Positions 60,346 to 64,000 of a DNA stretch of 64,000 nt are shown piece by piece. Position 1 is the stretch's first letter; every line of letters starts with the position of its first letter. The DNA lies in assembly GCA_030833445.1 (NCBI GenBank), contig JAURHD010000002.1, forward strand, positions 1 to 64,000, given 5' to 3'. The translations under genes were made by a program, and so were the position numbers. The notes under the pieces are model-generated. The model ran no database searches and was not told where the DNA came from. It was given only the letters and a program-made list of their open reading frames with translations. Origin of the DNA: Cephaloticoccus sp. (GTDB lineage Bacteria; Verrucomicrobiota; Verrucomicrobiia; Opitutales; Opitutaceae).

Positions 60346-60858
60346 TTACTTGGAATCCACGCGGTTCTTCAGGAACGACATGACATCCTGAAATTTCGAT
60401 CGGTTGCTTTCATCGGCCGCGACCAGATTTTCATGGGCCTGCAATACCATGCGCGCACTGGTAACTTCATCCTGCTGCGCCTGGGTCAGGGGCTGGTCGC
60501 ATTTGTCGAAATTCATATTAAAATCGCCCGCGTCGACCGTCATGAGTCGATGCAGGCCCAGATTGCGAATCAGTTCGAGATTGCGCTGGCCCACCCTTGC
60601 CAGCACGAGGTGGCCGGTTCCTTTGGTGGCTTTGCGGAGTTCCAACGCTGCCCCGGCCAGGACCCCCAGAAAGGTGCTGTCCATGCTGGCACAGTGCTGA
60701 AAATCGAGCACGAAACGGGTTTTGCCCTGCTTGATCATGCCCGAAATGAAATCCCGCAGGCAGCCGCTGTTCTGAAAACAGGCACGCCCGTCAATGCGCA
60801 CGACCACAGGGTCAGCATACGCATCCACTTGGTAAACGGGTTTCTCGCTCTCAAGCAT
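60346..60858 (-). CDS. STAS-domain protein (anti-sigma-factor antagonist type)
   Basis: A 170-residue protein. A STAS domain spans about residues 10-115. The putative phosphoacceptor is Ser61 in CASMDSTFLG, corresponding to the Asp-Ser of SpoIIAA/RsbV. The C-terminal 50 residues are charged and helical, an extension beyond the usual 110-residue length. It precedes the RsbU-type phosphatase on the same strand. A dedicated anti-sigma kinase and sigma factor are not in the window. This is one of few genes here with a Shine-Dalgarno-like sequence (GAGG upstream of the ATG at 60858). Confidence 0.9.
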   Translation of the reverse strand: MLESEKPVYQVDAYADPVVVRIDGRACFQNSGCLRDFISGMIKQGKTRFVLDFQHCASMDSTFLGVLAGAALELRKATKGTGHLVLARVGQRNLELIRNLGLHRLMTVDAGDFNMNFDKCDQPLTQAQQDEVTSARMVLQAHENLVAADESNRSKFQDVMSFLKNRVDSK

Positions 60859-60930
60859 GCTTCACCCTCGCCTGTTTTGGTAAAATTGCAAAGTCAGGGT
60901 CAGTGTCAGACTTCGCAACGGGATGTCGAA

Positions 60931-63618
60931 TCAGCTCTTTGAAACAATTTGGCGAAGCACATAGGCCAGAATACCGCCATGCTGGTAGTAATCGATCTCG
61001 ATGGGCGTATCGATGCGGCAGCGCACCGTCACATCCTCGACCGCGCCGGATTGGCGCGTGATGCGCAAGCTCATGTCCTGCTGGGGCTTGATCTCACTGT
61101 TCAGGCCGATCACCGCAAAGGTTTCCGTGCCGTCCAGCTTGAGGGTTTGCGCCGTGACGCCGTCCTTGAATTGCAAGGGGAGCACACCCATGCCAACCAA
61201 GTTGGACCGGTGGATGCGTTCGAAGCTCTGCGCCACGACCGCCTTGACCCCCAGTAGATTGGTGCCCTTGGCCGCCCAGTCACGGGATGAACCGGTGCCG
61301 TATTCCTGGCCGGCGATGATCACCAGCGGAGTGCCCAGCTTTTGGTAAGCCATGGCGGCATCAAAGATCGACGTCTCCTGGCCGTCCGGGCCGATGGTCA
61401 GGCCGCCTTCCTTGCCTTTCATCATCAAATTCTTGATGCGGACATTGGCAAAAGTGCCGCGAGTCATCACCCGGTCATTACCGCGCCGGGAACCATAAGA
61501 GTTGAAATCCTCAAAGGCGACGTTGTTGCCGACCAAGTATGCGCCTGCGGGGGACGTCTTCTTGATCGCACCCGCCGGGGAAATGTGATCGGTGGTCACC
61601 GAGTCTCCAAAAATACCGAGCGCCTTGGCGCCGGTGATTTCCTCGATCGCACCGGGAGTGAGTGAGAAGTCCGTAAAGAAAGGCGGCTCCTGAATGTAAG
61701 TGGAATCCGCGGCAAAGGCGTAGACATCGCCCGTGCTCGTGGCGATTTCGTTCCATTTCGGGTTCTGCTCGGCAAAGTCCTTGTAGAGCTTGCGGAACAC
61801 TTCCGGCTTGAGGGCCGCCTGCATCTGGTCACGCACTTCCTGCAGCGTCGGCCAGATATCCTTGAGCAGGACATCCTTGCCATCGCGATCCTGGCCAATC
61901 GGGTCCTTGCTCATGTCGATATCGACGCGACCGGCCAAGGCAAAGGCCACGACCAACGGCGGGGACATCAGGAAATTTGCCTTGATGTTCTGATGCACGC
62001 GGGCCTCGAAGTTACGATTGCCGGAGAGCACGGAAGCGGCCACGAGATCGTTCTTAACGACGGCATCCTCGATAGCGGGTTGGAGCGGACCGGAGTTACC
62101 GATACAGGTCGTGCAACCATAGCCGACTGTCTGGAAACCGAGCTGGTCGAGATAAGGAGCGAGCCCCGTTTTGTTCAAATAGTCGGTGACCACGCGTGAG
62201 CCGGGGGCGAGCGAGGACTTAACCAACGGATTGACCGTGAGCCCCTTCTCCACCGCCTTCTTGGCCAACAGGCCGGCGGCCAGCATGACGCTGGGGTTGG
62301 ACGTGTTGGTGCAACTCGTAATGGCAGCGATCAAAACCGAACCGTGGCCGAGCTTTTCGCCATTTACCTCGGCAGAAACCGTCGAGAAATCAGCCGGGTT
62401 CTTGCCAAAACCGCTTTCGGCAACCGGCTTTGCAAAGGTGGAGACAAACTCGTCCTTGAGTTTCGGCAGCTCAATCCGGTCCTGGGGACGCTTGGGACCG
62501 GCCACGCTGGGCACCACCGAGCCGAGATCGAGCTCCAAGTCAGTCGAGTATTCGATCTCACCCTTCTGCGGGATACCCCAGAGATTCTGCGCCTTGTAGT
62601 AGGCTTCGTAGAGCGCCACCTGTTCGTCGCTGCGGCCGGTCGCACGCAGGTAGTTTGTGCACTCACCGTCAATCGGGAAGAAGCCCATGGTTGCACCATA
62701 TTCCGGTGCCATGTTGGCAATCGTCGCGCGGTCCACCACGGGCAGCGCCTTGGCACCCGGTCCATAAAATTCAACAAACTTACCCACGACCTTCGCCTTG
62801 CGCAGCATCTGGGTAATCGTCAGCGCCAAATCTGTGGCGGTCACGCCTTCGCGCAGTGCCCCCGTCAAATGCACGCCCACCACATCGGGTGTAAGGAAAT
62901 AAACCGGCTGACCGAGCATGCCGGCCTCTGCCTCAATGCCACCCACGCCCCAACCTACGATCCCCAGACCGTTGATCATGGTCGTGTGGGAATCAGTGCC
63001 GACCAAAGTGTCGGGATAGTAGACATTGAACCCATCACTCAGGACGCCTTTGGCCAGATATTCCAAGTTCACTTGGTGCACGATACCGATGCCCGGAGGC
63101 ACCACCTTGAAAGTCTCAAAGGCCTGCATACCCCACTTCAGAAACTCATAGCGCTCACGATTACGGGAGAACTCCAACTCAAGATTTTGCGCCAACGCCT
63201 CAGCGGAACCGGCAAAGTCCACTTGCACGGAGTGATCCACCACGAGGTCCACCGGCACCAAGGGCTCAATGATCTTCGGGTCCTTGCCCAAACGCGCAGC
63301 GGCGGCGCGCATGGCCGCCAGATCCACCAGCAAGGGCACACCGGTAAAATCCTGCAGAACAATCCGGGCCACCACGAAGGGGATTTCCTCGGTGCGGTCA
63401 CATTTAGCCTGCCACGTGGCCAAAGCCTTCACCGCCGGCTCACTCACCCGCTTGCCATCGCAATTGCGCAGCAACGATTCCAACACGAGGCGGATGGATA
63501 CCGGCAGCTTGCTGACGGCAAAACCAGCCGCTTCAAGTGCGGGCAGTGAGTAGAACTGATGGGACGCACCGTTGGCGGAAAACGTCTGCAGCGTGTTGAA
63601 CGGATTGGGCTGACTCAT
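60931..63618 (-). CDS. acnA: aconitate hydratase (AcnA type)
   Basis: An 895-residue [4Fe-4S] enzyme interconverting citrate and isocitrate in the TCA cycle. The iron-sulfur cysteines are in [14 protein letters not shown] and [13 protein letters not shown]. Substrate-binding residues lie in [14 protein letters not shown]. The C-terminal swivel domain holds [30 protein letters not shown] and [17 protein letters not shown]. The length is that of the AcnA/IRP1 class. The ATG at 63618 begins [10 protein letters not shown]. The STAS gene follows 72 bases downstream. Confidence 0.97.
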   Translation of the reverse strand: MSQPNPFNTLQTFSANGASHQFYSLPALEAAGFAVSKLPVSIRLVLESLLRNCDGKRVSEPAVKALATWQAKCDRTEEIPFVVARIVLQDFTGVPLLVDLAAMRAAAARLGKDPKIIEPLVPVDLVVDHSVQVDFAGSAEALAQNLELEFSRNRERYEFLKWGMQAFETFKVVPPGIGIVHQVNLEYLAKGVLSDGFNVYYPDTLVGTDSHTTMINGLGIVGWGVGGIEAEAGMLGQPVYFLTPDVVGVHLTGALREGVTATDLALTITQMLRKAKVVGKFVEFYGPGAKALPVVDRATIANMAPEYGATMGFFPIDGECTNYLRATGRSDEQVALYEAYYKAQNLWGIPQKGEIEYSTDLELDLGSVVPSVAGPKRPQDRIELPKLKDEFVSTFAKPVAESGFGKNPADFSTVSAEVNGEKLGHGSVLIAAITSCTNTSNPSVMLAAGLLAKKAVEKGLTVNPLVKSSLAPGSRVVTDYLNKTGLAPYLDQLGFQTVGYGCTTCIGNSGPLQPAIEDAVVKNDLVAASVLSGNRNFEARVHQNIKANFLMSPPLVVAFALAGRVDIDMSKDPIGQDRDGKDVLLKDIWPTLQEVRDQMQAALKPEVFRKLYKDFAEQNPKWNEIATSTGDVYAFAADSTYIQEPPFFTDFSLTPGAIEEITGAKALGIFGDSVTTDHISPAGAIKKTSPAGAYLVGNNVAFEDFNSYGSRRGNDRVMTRGTFANVRIKNLMMKGKEGGLTIGPDGQETSIFDAAMAYQKLGTPLVIIAGQEYGTGSSRDWAAKGTNLLGVKAVVAQSFERIHRSNLVGMGVLPLQFKDGVTAQTLKLDGTETFAVIGLNSEIKPQQDMSLRITRQSGAVEDVTVRCRIDTPIEIDYYQHGGILAYVLRQIVSKS

Positions 63619-63660
63619 GGGTGATTGATGAAACGGAAACGGATTGGTTGAAAAATCGGT

Positions 63661-64000
63661 TCAGGCCAAGGCTGCCTTCACGGCGGCAAAATTGGGCAGG
63701 TCCTTCGGGGTGGCGGTTTGCTCGGCGTATTTGACGTTCCCATCCGTCCCGATCACGAAAGCGGCCCGGGCCGAGGTGTCACCGACCCCTGCGAGCATCG
63801 GGAAGAGCACATCATAGGCCTTGGTGACTTCCTTGTTCAGATCACTAACAATCGTCAGTTTGATCTTGTTGGCCTTCGCCCAAGCCTCTTGGGCGAAGGG
63901 ACTGTCGACACTAATGGCAATGACCGTGGCCCCGAGGGACTCATATTCGCCGAGCCCGGCGGTCATGTCGCACATCTCCTGGGTGCAAACCCCCGTGTAA
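63661..64000 (-). CDS. peroxiredoxin, N terminus beyond the window
   Basis: The last 113 or so residues of a thioredoxin-fold peroxidase, running off the right edge. The codons just before the edge read YTGVCTQEMCDM; this Cys (63985-63987) should be the peroxidatic one. ATVIAISVDSPFAQEAWAKAN and AAFVIGTDGNVKYAE are typical of AhpC/BCP/Prx5-type proteins. It reduces hydrogen or organic peroxides. An internal ATG at 63975 is not the true start, since the conserved sequence extends upstream of it. It precedes acnA on the same strand by 42 bases. Confidence 0.85.
   Translation of the reverse strand, partial: YTGVCTQEMCDMTAGLGEYESLGATVIAISVDSPFAQEAWAKANKIKLTIVSDLNKEVTKAYDVLFPMLAGVGDTSARAAFVIGTDGNVKYAEQTATPKDLPNFAAVKAALA

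Overview
The window reads as a compact bacterial chromosome segment of moderately high GC. It most likely comes from the Verrucomicrobiota, probably an Opitutales-like lineage. The lineage call is inference from several signs: a 51-residue small basic protein of the kind shared by Chlamydiae and Verrucomicrobia (25945-26100); a giant UvrA with four ABC modules (30882-36515); a PEP-CTERM protein (57811-58737); a DUF1501 Tat protein; and start codons that almost never have a Shine-Dalgarno sequence. LPS acyl- and heptosyltransferase-type genes indicate a Gram-negative envelope. No gene-free stretch exceeds 300 bases; the longest gaps are 44834-45018 (185 b), 1-146, 38065-38184 and 7620-7735, and apart from the sites listed I see nothing definite in them.

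Layout. 147-3142: a probable polysaccharide-related protein of unknown function, a flavin disulfide reductase and an FkbM methyltransferase. 3174-4241: an M42 aminopeptidase, separated by a perfect bidirectional terminator from the convergent tig-clpP-clpX protein quality-control operon (4309-7619). 7736-10732: a divergent tsaB-like/alr pair and a DUF1501 Tat protein. 10742-18871 (minus): UDP-glucose dehydrogenase, an aminotransferase, ftsH, tilS, serS and a family 9 glycosyltransferase. 18965-20860: a divergent gene that fuses an LpxL-like acyltransferase to a second family 9 glycosyltransferase. 20909-22871: two oligopeptide ABC ATPases without permeases. 22868-25487: trmL, a lone receiver protein, thrB, smpB and rpoZ. 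25597-28898: cutA, the small basic protein, a YqaA-type membrane protein, tRNA-Arg(CCG), lipoamide dehydrogenase and a small membrane protein. 28939-30791: a glycosyltransferase and a DeoR regulator. 30882-36515: the giant uvrA.

36522-38064 is the least orderly part: a frameshifted receiver gene, a second receiver gene whose start runs into an opposing ankyrin-type repeat gene, and a probable breakpoint between them. 38185-44079 carries eno, a secreted coiled-coil protein, an RlmI-like methyltransferase, prfC and a D,D-carboxypeptidase. 44096-48325 holds a NicO-like membrane protein and the haem operon hemF-hemE-hemG/Y with overlapping genes. 48384-52905 is ileS - DksA-like - lspA. 52955-56249 holds a sialidase-fold protein, yicC and trpB. 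56266-60858 holds a frameshifted membrane/repeat protein, the PEP-CTERM protein, and an RsbU-type phosphatase with a STAS partner. The window ends with aconitase and a truncated peroxiredoxin.

Most of the window is housekeeping. I do not see a clear new multi-gene system. The best leads are the LpxL-glycosyltransferase fusion, the fourth UvrA module with an altered Walker B motif, the Lys/Ala/Pro-tailed DksA-like protein that has lost its zinc cysteines, the ankyrin/receiver breakpoint, and two genes each broken by a one-base homopolymer shortage.
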